This document shows, piece after piece, positions 1-10,847 of a DNA stretch of 64,000 bases; position 1 is the stretch's first letter, and each line of letters begins with the position of its first letter. The notes under the pieces are model-generated. The model saw nothing but the letters and a program-made list of their open reading frames with translations, had not been told where the DNA came from and ran no database searches. The DNA lies in NCBI GenBank assembly GCA_944474755.1, contig OX104112.1, forward strand, positions 86,131,756 to 86,195,755, in the 5' to 3' direction. This DNA comes from Limnoperna fortunei (lineage: Eukaryota > Mollusca > Bivalvia > Mytilida > Modiolidae). The translations under genes and the position numbers were made by a program.

Positions 1-164
1 TATAAAAAGTCTAATGTATTAATTTCATTTTTAAATTTTTTTTTTCATTTTTTTACGGTGCTGTCTATAAATCGTTTCTTCAATGATTCATGAGTTCGTT
101 TGTCACTGTGGACGTATTATTCATGAAACATTGCTCGGGAATGATTTTTTTTGTAGTAATAGCA

Positions 165-550
165 AATTTAATCCTTTTGATTTTATAATTAATCTGCGAT
201 ATTATCTGTATAGTTTAATTATTAAATGGTTATCATTGAGAACATTTGGGTCCAAATATATAGAGTTACATCCGAGATTACTTTCCGACCATTTGCAGAA
301 ATAACCGATGTGATCCGATTGATCTAAGACTGACGTTATAAATAATTCGAAGAGCTCTAAAATCAAAGGCTTGTAATTTGTGATCAATCCTTTGCATTTG
401 GAACTATTTTCGGCCATATCCATACAGTCACATCCGATCGTAGGAGGAAATAAGCGTTTTAATCCGATTGATCTACGTCTGACGTTATAAAAGGTTCGAG
501 GAGCTCTAAAATAAAAGGATTCTGTATTGTGATAAATCCTTTGCCATTAA
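165..550. repeat. 149-bp degenerate tandem repeat, about 2.5 copies
   Basis: The block starting TCCGATTGATCTA at 314 recurs at 463, and both are followed by a shared stretch containing CTGACGTTATAAA and GAGCTCTAAAAT. The period is 149 bp. A weaker earlier copy is visible from about 165, where 'catttggg...gttacatccga' resembles the spacer before 463. Short overlapping reading frames at 83-304 and 202-423 are by-products of the repeat. It abuts the palindromic MITE that starts at 614. Nothing suggests coding. Confidence 0.75.
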
Positions 551-613
551 AAAAAATCTTCCTTTAAATCTCGAATCGTTGTTAACAAATGTTCGTTATT
601 TCCGATGAAAAAT

Positions 614-905
614 AATATTATAGGATTGAACACTGTGTTTTAGGAAATTATCAATGTGTAAACTCCGGCGACTCACTCACAAACTAAATATGTCAAGTTT
701 GTGAGGGAGTCGCCGGAGTTTACACATTGATAATTTCCTAAAACGCAATGTTTAATCCTTATAATTCTGTGAAATAATCGCTGCGATTTTTAAAACAACA
801 AAAACAGTTACAGAAACCCATCTAGACCTCAAAACGTACCTAGGCCGAAAAGCGTAGGGATATGCAAAACATAGTACCAAAGGAATCGCGGTTCTGTAGA
901 ATATT
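614..905 (+). mobile_element. Palindromic MITE, copy 1
   Basis: The element starts AATATTATAGG and ends CTGTAGAATATT, so its outer ends form short imperfect inverted repeats. Inside, 626-685 pairs with 695-755 to give a stem of almost 60 bp with few mismatches and a loop of about 9 bases. The stem contains TTTTAGGAAATTATCAATG and CTCCGGCGACTC. A single-copy tail of about 150 bp follows (760-905). An inverted copy lies at 7270-7578. There is no coding capacity, which fits a non-autonomous DNA transposon. The exact boundaries are inferred from where similarity between the copies stops. Confidence 0.85.
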
Positions 906-1214
906 AAAAAAAATGGTATATTAATATTGTTTTCTTTGGTATGTGTTAATATTCGTTACATTTGCAGTGTAATTTTAATTTTCACTGAAGAGGCTATAGT
1001 TACGTCATTTATTCCATTTTATCGACACAACAAATTCGGGATGGCTGACTTTTTAGTACACAAAAATAATTATACATTCAACAAAATATGCGGCTAGTTT
1101 TATTCATTTCCATTAGTGAGTTAACAAATTCATTGCACATTTAGTTTTGCGCTGTTTGATAATAGTTTGTTTTACTATAACAAAAATGCCATGAGTTTGA
1201 GTTGGTCCATCTTC

Positions 1215-1670
1215 ACAAGTCAGGGTTTCTGTGTCCACATGTGTCCACGAAACCCCGGCAAACAGCTAGGAAATTCCCGGGCTAGAACTCGGTATTTTGA
1301 TTGGCTACATCATACATGAATGTAGTCAATCAAAAGCTCGCTTTCATTCACGACTTGGTAAGAGGATACCCGATGTCGATTGTAATTAAACCAAACGGAT
1401 GTGTTGCATAAGCCATGTGAAAATTAATTTTTTTTTGTACAGTAGTGTTAATAGTTTGTTATCACCGCGTTATTTATTGGTTGCGTTAGGTTTTCTCCCC
1501 ACTTAAGAATGAGTAAGAATGACTACTGCCAAAGATTTGCATCTTTCAAGTAATTTCATTAGTTGATATTTTGAAGGGTTGACGTCATATTAAAATCTTC
1601 TAGAAGGGAATTTCCTAGCTAAGTGTGTCAGGGTTTCGTGGACATATATGGACACAAAAACCATGTCTTG
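1215..1670. mobile_element. MITE with about 70-bp terminal inverted repeats
   Basis: 1215-1288 and 1600-1670 are inverted repeats of each other. They share GTGTCCA, TGTCCACGAAACCC and AGCTAGGAAATTCCC. Each arm is itself nearly palindromic around GGTTTC...GAAACC. Just inside the left arm a further hairpin is visible: TTTGATTGGCTACAT (1296-1310) against ATGTAGTCAATCAAA, with one mismatch. The interior holds a perfect TGACGTCA at 1580-1587. There is no open frame of note. This fits a non-autonomous DNA transposon of about 455 bp. Confidence 0.8.
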
Positions 1671-1869
1671 TGCGGTATAGTTTTTGCTGTATGATAAAAA
1701 GAAAAAAGGGCTAAAATGTTATACCTTCCTGTCTGATTGGCAAAGCGGGCTGATATCAAAATATCATTAATGCTTCCTAAAGTTATTACATCTTTTTATT
1801 TAAATTTTATCCCATGTCTTTCCTTAAGCGATCGGAAATTACTGGAATTGTTTACAGATATTGCGTCGC

Positions 1870-2386
1870 CCCGTGCGGGATCCGGGTGGCTAAAAGAATA
1901 GACCGCAGTCGCGCTAGCTTATCGTAAAAGGCGACTAAATAGCGCCCAGTACCCTGACCGGCGTGTCAGGTCGGTTTGCCTAAAGACCGACTGGGATGTG
2001 TGCCCCAGGTGGTTGAATGGGTTACCCCTGGCAAGCTGGGGTTGTCAGGCCATAATACGGAAAACCTGACCGCAAACCATATTAGTGCACCGTGTTGGGA
2101 AAAATGCCACGTTCCTCGCACGTTAAAGAACGCTGCTGTAGTATTCGCTATGAGTAGGGATTTCGATCCCGCTACAGGAGGCTAAATTGCCCGACCCTAT
2201 CCATCCTCCCATTTGCCAGTGGCAATCTAAAATCTGTTACCCCTATTTTCCTTGTGTCCCATCCCATTTTCATTCATCATCATTTCATGTTCATTTTATC
2301 ATCCATTTCATGTTCATCGCCTGAATATAGCTGAAATATTGCTGCTCGGGCGTTAAACACCATTAATCAATCAATCAATCAATCAG
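1870..2386 (+). mobile_element. SINE-like retroelement with (TCAA)n tail
   Basis: This GC-richer segment stands out from the AT-rich flanks. It starts near GCGGGATCCGGGTGGC and ends GAATATAGCTGAAATATTGC...GCGTTAAACACC followed by a (ATCA)n tail. I recognise this 3' end as a very common terminus of short retroelements in bivalves. A degenerate copy is at 26345-26610 and a tail fragment at 27889-27942. The frame at 1976-2185 lies entirely inside it and is not a gene. I cannot assign a named family, and I do not see a clear tRNA-type promoter at the 5' end. Confidence 0.75.
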
Positions 2387-2388
2387 AT

Positions 2389-2490
2389 ATGGCGTCTAAC
2401 GTTGAAGCAGACGACTTGCGGGATCAGAATGAAACGGAAATTGACAGTACTTTGGTCAATAAAAAACACAAACAGAAAAACCGCGAGTGA
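2389..2490 (+). CDS. Short ORF of 33 residues directly after the SINE-like tail
   Basis: The ATG at 2389 lies 3 bases past the (TCAA)n tail and opens a 33-residue frame beginning MASNVEADDLRDQNETEID and ending in a lysine-rich stretch, with a stop at 2488-2490. The composition (acidic start, basic end, ordinary codons) looks more protein-like than most local frames. It could be a remnant of a first exon, part of the neighbouring transposon region, or chance. I do not recognise it and see no splice signals or partner exons. Confidence 0.12.
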   Translation: MASNVEADDLRDQNETEIDSTLVNKKHKQKNRE

Positions 2491-2524
2491 TATGAGAAAA
2501 AAACTTAAGTGGAACTAAACGTAT

Positions 2525-3500
2525 TCGAAGTACAGAAATTGATGCTCGATAGGATTAAAATCTGGCGATTTTGAAGGTCATGGCAACACACTAAAGTTAT
2601 TCCGCTCAAGAAAGTCTCTGGTTAGTTGAGCTGTGTACGGCCTAGCATTGTCCTTCTGGAATAACTCCCTCTGGTTGTCGGACAATTTGAAGAAGATGTG
2701 GTTGAAGGATGACTCTGTACCGCTAAGAAATTGTTGTACACAAACTGATTTTCTGTCATCTGAGACGCTACCTCCGCCGATTCTATCCACTTCCTGGAAA
2801 CATAACTGTGCGAATTTTCGTCGGCGGTAAACACATGCTGAACCTCTTAAATTGAAATAAGTTTTTGGTTATTTGGATCGTAATAACCTTCTCTTGTGAT
2901 TTATTTTTAATAAAAACGACTCCTCTCTAGACCCTTAAATTCCAATGGTAACCTTTAATGTCACATGATGACGCTTTATCAAAAGCAAAACACCGAAATG
3001 GCTACCGGGAAGTGCAGACGACAATTCCAGTTATGTATAGAGTGATTAATAATAAGAACTGATGAAATCCGTAGCCAAGCGTGAAATGGCATAAGAAAAA
3101 TTGCGGAAAATGGCAAGTGATAAAAGAAAAGTGTAGAAGGCTTTATTATTTAAAGTGCTTCATATGTCAACCGCGCCAGGTTAAGGTTTTGGTTCTATAT
3201 TTAAACACGGAAGTAGTAATGCACATGACAGGTAGAACTAAAAATAAACCAGCCATCGAAAACACCTTACGAGACCATACTGATCTTGGTCTTCCACTTC
3301 TTGGACGGTTATTAGTCGTATCGGTCTGTTGGAATCGGGCGCATAGTCTAGAAATGGTACTCTGGTTTACATCCTCGGTCCGTGCGACCTCACTGGGAGA
3401 CTCCAGCCGGTAGTCATATCCAACCGCGGCATGGCATAAACGCTTTGACGAGTTGGACCATCAAACCTGTTCCTTTTAAACGCTATCGATAGGCGCTTGA
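2525..3500 (-). pseudogene. Decayed Tc1/mariner-type transposase
   Basis: DDE transposases of this family cut and paste their own element between terminal inverted repeats. On the minus strand, about 3260-3480 reads an N-terminal helix-turn-helix-like piece with NQSTISRLCARFQQT then SGRPR, a typical Tc1 signature. About 2578-2834 reads, in two frames, FTADENS (first catalytic Asp), RIGGGSV, QKDNARPYTAQLTRDFL (second Asp) and VLP. Across an in-frame stop it continues SPDFNPIEH with the catalytic Glu. The spacing from the second Asp to the Glu is 34 residues, as in Tc1 elements. Frameshifts and a TGA in place of the usual Trp after VLP show it is dead. The middle part (about 3085-3280) is not recognisable to me but recurs at 30208-30425. 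I found no terminal inverted repeats. Confidence 0.85.
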
Positions 3501-5418
3501 GTAGACCACGAACTTTACGTTCGAAGCACTTTCAAAATTTCGTAGCAATTCACGGTGTCATTTTTAGGACGTGGCAATATGCCAAATCTTAAGAAAAGAC
3601 GCTAAATCATTTAAACCTATACGTGTAGATTTAAAAGGTTTAATTGTCATTTTAAATTATAACTGATAATTATTAACAATTTATTTTTTTTTTATAAATT
3701 AAAATGTAGCAATGCTGTTTTGGGTTTTTTTCTGTTTTTTAAGAGTATATTTAGCAGTAATACGTTGCCAATGAAATACAACTGCAAATCTGTAACCGGG
3801 TATCAGCCCCAATTACGATTAGGACAAAGCTAATACGTGTATCAGCCCTCGTATAAGCCTGTTGTCAATAGTAACAGTAATAGTCATCGATATCAGCCTG
3901 TCACCAACCAAATCGCGGGTAAAAAACGTAATGTTATGTCCAGAAGTTTTCCTTAAATAAATGAATTAAAGTTAAAATATTATTATGATTAGTTTTATAT
4001 TATTTCTGGTTAAAATATGTGATAAATAGATTATGACATTGCATTTGTCCATATCGCCTGCCCCAAATCAGCACTTGAGCACAGCTCTCGGGGTTGATAT
4101 GGGAGTCTCGGTCTGATATATTTACAAATATGTTTGTAATTATATAAATTCTGTTTGTAATGGCCAAATAGAAAATTGGCTAACAAATTACAGGACTCGA
4201 CCGACATGTAAGTATCATGACATATAATAGTTTTGGGACAAATTGTGTCGACATTTGACAAATAAAAAGTGCATAAACTTGATTATAACAAATAATGACA
4301 ATATAATCAGTGGACCTTACTGATCAAAACACCGAATTCATATTAAAGCCGAATAGAAGTCTGTCAAGTGTTTAAAATATGACCAAAGTGCCCCATATAA
4401 ATGTGTTGGTTCCTAAGGTACAACGGTCGTTCTTTCTACACCAACGTATGTGCTTATACATAGGGGAGTTGACACCTGATTCAGTCAAACCCTAATGTTA
4501 CATATAAATAAGTCGTAAATTAACTGACTTCCCAAAAGAACCTAGTCAATTGTTTACATGTGCACAATAAATTTAATTTTAATTTAATTACCAATTTCAA
4601 CAAATAATTTATGGTCAGAACATGCATAGTCGATTTTCTGAGATGCTTTAATTTGAACACCACTCGAAATCTGAAGCGCATAGCTAAGATACCATACTTA
4701 TATGTTTGTCATGATAATAAATATTATTTTTAGCGAGATATTAACCTTGAAGACTAATCTTACTTACATGACACAGAATTTGACACAGATTAAAATATGT
4801 ATTAGCACTCGTTGTCCTTTACCTATATTTGATGTCAAAATAAACTGTCTAAAATAGTTTTTATTATGGAATATACTTTCAGGCCGATTATTTTGCAACT
4901 ATTTGGTCGATGTCTTTCTGGTTGATAGTAAGTCCCGACTAGTTTTTGCTGGTGTATAGTTAATACTGTGTATCACAAGCCAAGTAGGCACACTTGTGTG
5001 TTTTAGACTTACAATACTTTTCGCGCTGAATCTTGAATAGCACGTTTTAAAAACAAACTGATTAATTTCTGATTGTCATTTGCTTCAAAATCAATGTTAC
5101 CGGGCCTTTGACAAGTAAATGTATAGTTCTACACGTGTTTTCCAGAATCGAGAAAATTTCCTGTCTTTTGTTTGCTTGCCATGAATGGAGAAGAAGCTGT
5201 TTTCTCTTTTATATGTATATTTCCTTACTTTCATACGTTTGCTAGATTTTGTTTACACTGCTTTATGTTAATAAGCATATTTACAAGATGTTATCCATTC
5301 AGAAGTTCTATGACGGTAACCACGACTATAGTTCGATAGTTTTCTGAGCCATAAGAAGACTTTCCTGTATATGACTTTCCCTGGACAGGACGATATATTC
5401 AGTATCAGTGGCCGTTTA
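3501..5418. other. Unassigned AT-rich sequence
   Basis: I see no gene, long inverted repeat or tandem array here. A 76-residue minus-strand frame (4031-4261) has no features I recognise. A short stretch around 3795-3905 repeats 'tatcagcc' four times without a clear unit. Confidence 0.5.
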
Positions 5419-5829
5419 TGTCACAATTGTGATGTTTTATCGGCTTGCATTTTTCTATCGCGATACTTGTTAAAAGCATCGCTATACTTGTTAAATTCAT
5501 CGCGATAGAAAAAACTTTATGCAGAGGGAATAAATATTGGCTTACTTTTAAAAGCATCTTGCTTTTTTCATCAACCTGACCGATACTTTTAAAAAGCATC
5601 GCGATTAAAAACATCATGGATGAAATAAAGAAGCATCGCGATACTTTTTAAAAGCATCGCGTTTCTTGCTAAAAGCATCGTAATACTTGTTAAAAGCATC
5701 GCGATGCTTTTCAAAAGTATGGCGATGCTTTTCAAAAGTATCGCGATGCTTCTAATAAGTAACGGGATGCTTTTAATAAGTATCGCGATAGAAAAATGAA
5801 AGCCGATAGAAACATCACAATTGTGACAT
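5419..5829. mobile_element. MITE with internal palindromic mini-satellite
   Basis: 5419-5484 and 5765-5829 are inverted repeats about 65 bp long. Each begins with the perfect palindrome TCACAATTGTGA (5421-5432 and 5815-5826) and continues through TTTTTCTATCGCGATACTT. The interior (about 5470-5775) is a run of 20-22-bp units combining AAAAGCATCGCGATACTT in both orientations, so nearly any part can pair with any other. Minus-strand frames at 5405-5617 and 5589-5921 read repetitive LLKSIA-type peptides and are by-products. It lies inside the interval bounded by the two palindromic MITEs. Confidence 0.85.
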
Positions 5830-7269
5830 GATTCAGCAGGTGTATAGATATTACCGGCGCTGTTTAACTGTATGTAGCACCTGAGTGCACCAAAGTCTTT
5901 TATTGTGTTCAGGTCACCCACTTTTTGTTTTTATTGTTTTGTTAACCCTTTTCTTCAACCCACAGATAGTCATATGAGAAAAGAGACCTACATCACATCT
6001 TATAACATTACATACATTGGTTGTTTTTAACTAAAAAAGATGATATTTACAACTTGGTCCTTGGACACATTACATGTTAGTTACATGAAGACATTGGTAG
6101 TGATATGCAGTGCTGCAAAAGTTATTCGGCCAATAGAATTTAAATTGAAAATGATATGAATTTTGTATGACTTCTTTCAGACAAATCTCATCATGTAATA
6201 AATATCCTCCTTATTTAAATAATTTACTATACTCTTCAAAGATAAAACTGAGTGAAAGTTTTGTAAAACTTTGACGAAATCAATAATACTACAGAGATAC
6301 AGAGATCATTTATAGTAATTTGTACATAGTACAGAAAATGGAATGGGATCAAAGTCGGGTCAAATGTTTAGAATATTTTCAGTTTATTTCCCTGAACTGA
6401 CGTGAGTACTTACTAGAAACGGATTATATCAAGCAGTCAATCTAAATGGCCATGACATGTTTTCTTTTAAACTATATAATTCATTCTTGATGTTATTATC
6501 TTGATCATTGGGGCTAATGAAAGAAGTGTCATCCAAGAAATGAATCCTTATCTGCAGTCCTTTTTTAAACTGTTAATTGTTTTTAAATATATTTGCGTGT
6601 ATTCTACGCTAAATCCGTGTAGATTTACTAATACGTCAGTATAAAACAATGAAAGATTACTTCGTAACATTCCTTTGCTTACACTTTATTAAGTAAACAC
6701 TCAGACACATATACATGTGTTACATGAGGTCATTTAATATAAATTTGTACAATAAACGTATACATATCCATACTTTCCCACTGCAATTAAAATGTTCTTT
6801 TGATTGGTCAATTCCATTTCTATTTTGTGAAACTTGTTTTCTTAACATCTAGCTAATGTATTTCAACTATATCAGGACAGAAACACATTAGCATACAATA
6901 AATAAATGTTTTAGTTTAAACATATTTGTTTGCTTTAAGCAACAGCAAGTCATATTTACAAAGGTCTTCTCTACAATAAAATAATATACAATAATTCTAT
7001 TCATGCTGTAATTTATTTATATTAAGTGCTTTGATTGGATAAAAACACTTAAATGGCATCTTCTCAGATAATTTATATATCGATATTTCCTCTGAGCGGA
7101 CTACTTTCAGTATCCAATGTAAACAAGATGGCGTCCTCCTAGCGTATCGTCAGGGAGATTGGGGGCAATGTTTTCTCTGCCCCAATGATTTCCAATTAAA
7201 TCGATTGAGATTTCAAACAAAATATAATATAAATACAATTTAGCGTTTCATTTTGTTTTTTTTCCTATC
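5830..7269. other. Unassigned AT-rich sequence
   Basis: No coding region or long repeat seen. AAGATGGCG occurs at about 7127-7135, a motif often found at metazoan promoters, but the ATG there opens only four codons. A small GC-richer patch at 7140-7180 (GGGGGCAATG...TCTGCCCC) can form a weak hairpin. Confidence 0.45.
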
Positions 7270-7578
7270 AATACTCTACAGAACCGCGATTCCTTTGGTA
7301 CTATGTTTTGCATATCCCTACGCTTTCCGGCCTAGGTACGTTTTGAGGTCTAGATCGGTTTCTGTAACTGTTTTTGCTGTTTTAAAAATCGCAGCGATTA
7401 TTTCACAGAATTATAAGGATTAAACACTATGTTTTAGGAAATTATCAATGTGTAAACTCCGGCGACTCCCTCTCAAACTTGACATAAAGTCCTTCGGACT
7501 TTATTTAGTTTGTGAGTGAGTCGCCGGAGTTTACACATTGATAATTTCCTAAAACCCAGTGTTTAAACCTATAATATT
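7270..7578 (-). mobile_element. Palindromic MITE, copy 2 (inverted)
   Basis: The reverse complement of this segment matches 614-905 closely along its whole length, including tail, stem and ends. The stem arms are about 7420-7480 and 7506-7565. This copy has a longer loop that itself folds: AAAGTCC (7486-7492) pairs with GGACTTT (7496-7502), making a hairpin on top of a hairpin. Copy 1 lacks this. Similarity ends at 7578 in AATATT. The two copies are 6.4 kb apart. Confidence 0.85.
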
Positions 7579-8091
7579 CTCTACAATACAATAATATACA
7601 ATATATAATGTTGGATCATGCTACATAAAGAACCACTAGTGTAATTAACAAAGCCTCCAAAATTAAATAAACTGATCCACTAGTGGTCGCGTTACCTTTG
7701 AAAGTAAAGTAATGTAAATTCAAGAAGTGAGGAATGTGAGTAAATCAATTGAGGAATGGGGATGGGCCATCGGGGACTTAAATTTAACTATCACGGTAGT
7801 ATGGAGAGTTGTTGGGTAGGAATAAAGATTAGGAAATCAGACGCCCCTGCACAGCCGCCATATTATGTGTATGTGAAAAAGAAGATATTACGTTTATCTT
7901 TGTTTTACTTGAGCTTGAACTGTATATGTCTTCCTTCCATCAACATGTATTAAGATTTATAGTTGATTTGAACTCACATGGAGATGTATATTATTATTAC
8001 AAACACTTATAATTTATTTCTTTAAGTATGCAATAGAGTATATGTGAACTGTATGGCAAATTACAAACTACTTAGTACAATACGCTAACCT
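7579..8091. other. Unassigned AT-rich sequence
   Basis: A short inverted repeat is present (ACCACTAGTG near 7631, CACTAGTGGT near 7678). The 65-residue frame at 7756-7953 shows no recognisable domain. Confidence 0.45.
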
Positions 8092-8280
8092 TTTGATTTG
8101 GCATGCCATCAAACCTGTTTCAACCCACCATTCCTTTAGAAATACCTGTACCAAGTCAGGACCATTGCTGTAGTTGCTATATTTTGGTTGTATGTTCTAA
8201 AGTTTGCCTGTTTCTTCGACTGTGTTATGTGGATTGTCTTTTTTAAGTTTCGTTGTTGTTCGGTATTTTTTATTACATTT
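8092..8280 (+). repeat. Fragment of a dispersed mussel-type repeat
   Basis: The stretch containing CCATCAAACCTGTTTCAACC and CTGTACCAAGTCAGGAC resembles a sequence I recall as abundant in mussel genomes, near the 3' end of a reverse-transcriptase-bearing element. No coding frame remains. Family assignment is from memory and tentative. Confidence 0.4.
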
Positions 8281-9065
8281 ATTAAAAATATGTTAGAATA
8301 AATACATGTATTTGGTATATGAAATTTTGCAGCTATTATATTCCTGGTGGTTTCGTGCCAGTTTTAAGTATTAAGTGCAATCGTTGCTTTTAACATACTA
8401 TTTCTAATACCCTTGGGCATAATACAGCACAATAAAAATATTAAAAATATAAGCGCATGCGTGCTTCGTATTTAGGACAAATAGTAATGCCCTTCAGACT
8501 GGTAAAGATGATTTTCTTTTATGTTTTTAAATAATATAACTTTAAACGTCACATTAAACGTATTTGTTAAGGTATATAATAATTTGAGCTTGGAGAATAA
8601 ATTCTCCGCGAAAATAATGCGCAAAGCAGGTGGCTGGAATGGTTGCAGCAGTCAAACTAATTCAAAGTAAATTTACCGGAGGAAAGTACAGTAGAGACTT
8701 CACAAATACGCTAAGGTAATACTAAGCCCCAAGCTCCTGTATTTTTATTCGATGGTTTCTAAGATAAAGAGACACGAAATAAAAATATGCACCTAAAAGA
8801 CAATGTTGGAAAAAAATAATAAGCCCTGAAATTTAAAAGCATTTATATTTCCTACAGTTTTGCAGATGTCAAATTTTCTATATTGACTATTATTGAGATT
8901 GCAAAAAGTAAATTTAATTTTACTTTGATACTTTAATATTGCAAGAGTAAGTTTGCCTTTCCATTTGTCATTGTGTCATTGGTCTCATTAAAAAATGTTG
9001 AATTGCATCAAACTATATTGCCGAGTTTAACTCCAAGCTTAGGCATATTGTGTATAACTAATATA
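8281..9065. other. Unassigned AT-rich sequence
   Basis: Nothing recognisable seen between the dispersed repeat fragment and the 31-bp array. Confidence 0.45.
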
Positions 9066-9561
9066 TATAAAGATGTGTTGACCGTAGAGCATTTAGTATA
9101 AAGATGTGTTGACCGTAGAGCATTTAGTATAAAGATGTGTTGAACGTAGAGCATTTAGTATAAAGAAGTGTTGACCGTAGAGCATTTAGTATAAAGATGT
9201 GTTGACCCTAGAGCATTTAGTATAAAGATGTGTTGAACGTAGAGCATTTAGTATAAAGATGTATTGAACGTAGAGCATTTAGTATAAAGAGGTGTTGAAC
9301 GTAGAGCATGTAGTATAAAGATGTGTTAACCGTATAGCATTTAGTATAAAGATGTGTTGAACGTAGAGCATTTAGTATAAAGATGTGTTGAACGTAGAGC
9401 ATTTAGTATAAAGATGTGTTGACCCTAGAGCATTCAGTAAAGATGTGTTGACTGTAGAGCATTAAGTATAAAGATGTGTCGAACGTAGAGCATTTAGTAT
9501 AAAGTTGTGTTGACCGTTTAGCATTCAGTATAAAGATGTGTTGACTGTAGAGCATTTCAGT
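9066..9561. repeat. 31-bp tandem array, 16 copies
   Basis: The unit begins TATAAAGATGTGTTGACCG and ends GAGCATTTAG. I count 16 copies, most differing at one to four positions; positions 16-18 alternate between GACCG, GAACG and GACCC variants. One copy (about 9438) lacks two bases. The minus-strand frames at 9217-9402 and 9403-9591 are read-throughs of the array, because 31 bp repeats return to frame every third unit. Confidence 0.95.
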
Positions 9562-9858
9562 GATTGTTTTCGTGTTTATGGTTCCAGTCATTGGTTTTTT
9601 TTAAATAGTTTATTTGTTTTTATTGTCCGAATTTTAAAGAATTCACAGCATCATCACCTCATGACAATGGCACTTCGGGGGTATCAGTTAAAAAATTGCA
9701 AAGCAATCATTATCAAAATTTGTTTTTAATTATGCCTCTCATACAGTCTCACATACTTCGGAATATTTCCGATCGCCTCCTTCACAGCAAAGTTATATTC
9801 TATAATAGTATATGGGTATCTTGTTTAATACTGTAGAAAGTTTATTTCAATGGAAATA

Positions 9859-9921
9859 TGTTTCAAAGCGGTCGATCTTCTTTTAAATAATGTTTCAAAC
9901 GGTCGATCTTCTTTCAAATAA
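9859..9921. repeat. 31/32-bp tandem duplication
   Basis: TGTTTCAAA-CGGTCGATCTTC occurs twice in direct succession (9859-9890 and 9891-9921), differing by one inserted base and one substitution. Confidence 0.85.
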
Positions 9922-10847
9922 CAGAAAATTGTCATTTGCAATTGATATATATTAGGTTCTTACACAGTTAGAAATTATTCTATCGGTGCCCTTCATTGTA
10001 TAAGTATACACTTTTTATAAGACCCAGCAATACGTTAAAACCATTGAGCATCTATAGTCTAAATAAGGAATAAACGTAGGCTTTTAATTCCATCCAATGT
10101 TGATCTGTGTTATGTATAGTTAGCTTACGATATTTTCCAGCAATTTTCTCCATATCTATTTAATAAAAGGCTATAATCTCCAGACTAAAATTTCCAGCTG
10201 ACCAGTCACTAAACTGATGTTTACGTTTGTGATCTTCCTTTTCTTCATTAGCTACCGACGTGTTTGTAAACGTACAACAATATTAAACAATGTTTAATAC
10301 TGTTTCTGTTTGTGATTATGAACATCTTACTCTGAAACAAACTGCAGCAAATGCAACAACCATTGCTAATGGCATTGATGTTTGATGAAGAATTCATGCT
10401 AAGAGCTCAATGCAGCTCATGTCAAAAACATGAGCTGCATTCGGGAGCCACATATAAAGTACAATCAGATTAATACAATTAGGAGTGTTAAAACAAGGCA
10501 ACTTTGTAAAGGACACACTTACTTTAATTTAAACAATTAGAGTCTATTTGAAAATTTAAACAGAAACTGTCTAATGTGGCCATCACATCTCACGCATGCG
10601 GAGCATTGTCTCACTTTGGACAGTAGATACAAAAACGTAAATGTTAGTGACCAGGAGGTTAGATGCACAGTCTATCCAAAACAAGCTTTTGGATTGCAGA
10701 GCTAACAAAAGGGCATTTCACATTTTAATTAAAAAAAAAACATTTGGCCTTGACTTCTTAATATAAGTACTAACAATTAAAATTTCCACAAGGCTAAATA
10801 CACGTCAAGTCAGACAAGAGCGATAATTGTTAAGCGATCTATACTAA
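9922..10847. other. Unassigned sequence with one perfect hairpin
   Basis: No gene seen. The only clear structure is the hairpin at 10409-10441, listed separately. Confidence 0.45.
10409..10441. repeat. Perfect 14-bp hairpin
   Basis: AATGCAGCTCATGT (10409-10422) and ACATGAGCTGCATT (10428-10441) are perfect reverse complements around the loop CAAAA. No U-run or gene context suggests a terminator or a known RNA. Confidence 0.7.

Noticed and set aside
3081..3413. 110-residue plus-strand frame as a gene
   Set aside because: It lies antisense to the N-terminal part of the Tc1-type transposase, and the sense-strand reading explains it.
5589..5921. 110-residue minus-strand frame as a gene
   Set aside because: It is a read-through of the palindromic mini-array in a MITE; the peptide is repetitive LLKSIA-type.
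7127..7135. AAGATGGCG as a promoter and start codon
   Set aside because: The frame closes after four codons and no other promoter element or exon is evident.
9066..9561. CRISPR-like regular repeats
   Set aside because: Units are head-to-tail with no unique spacers, and the genome is clearly eukaryotic. The same applies to 33370-33648 and 53617-54270.
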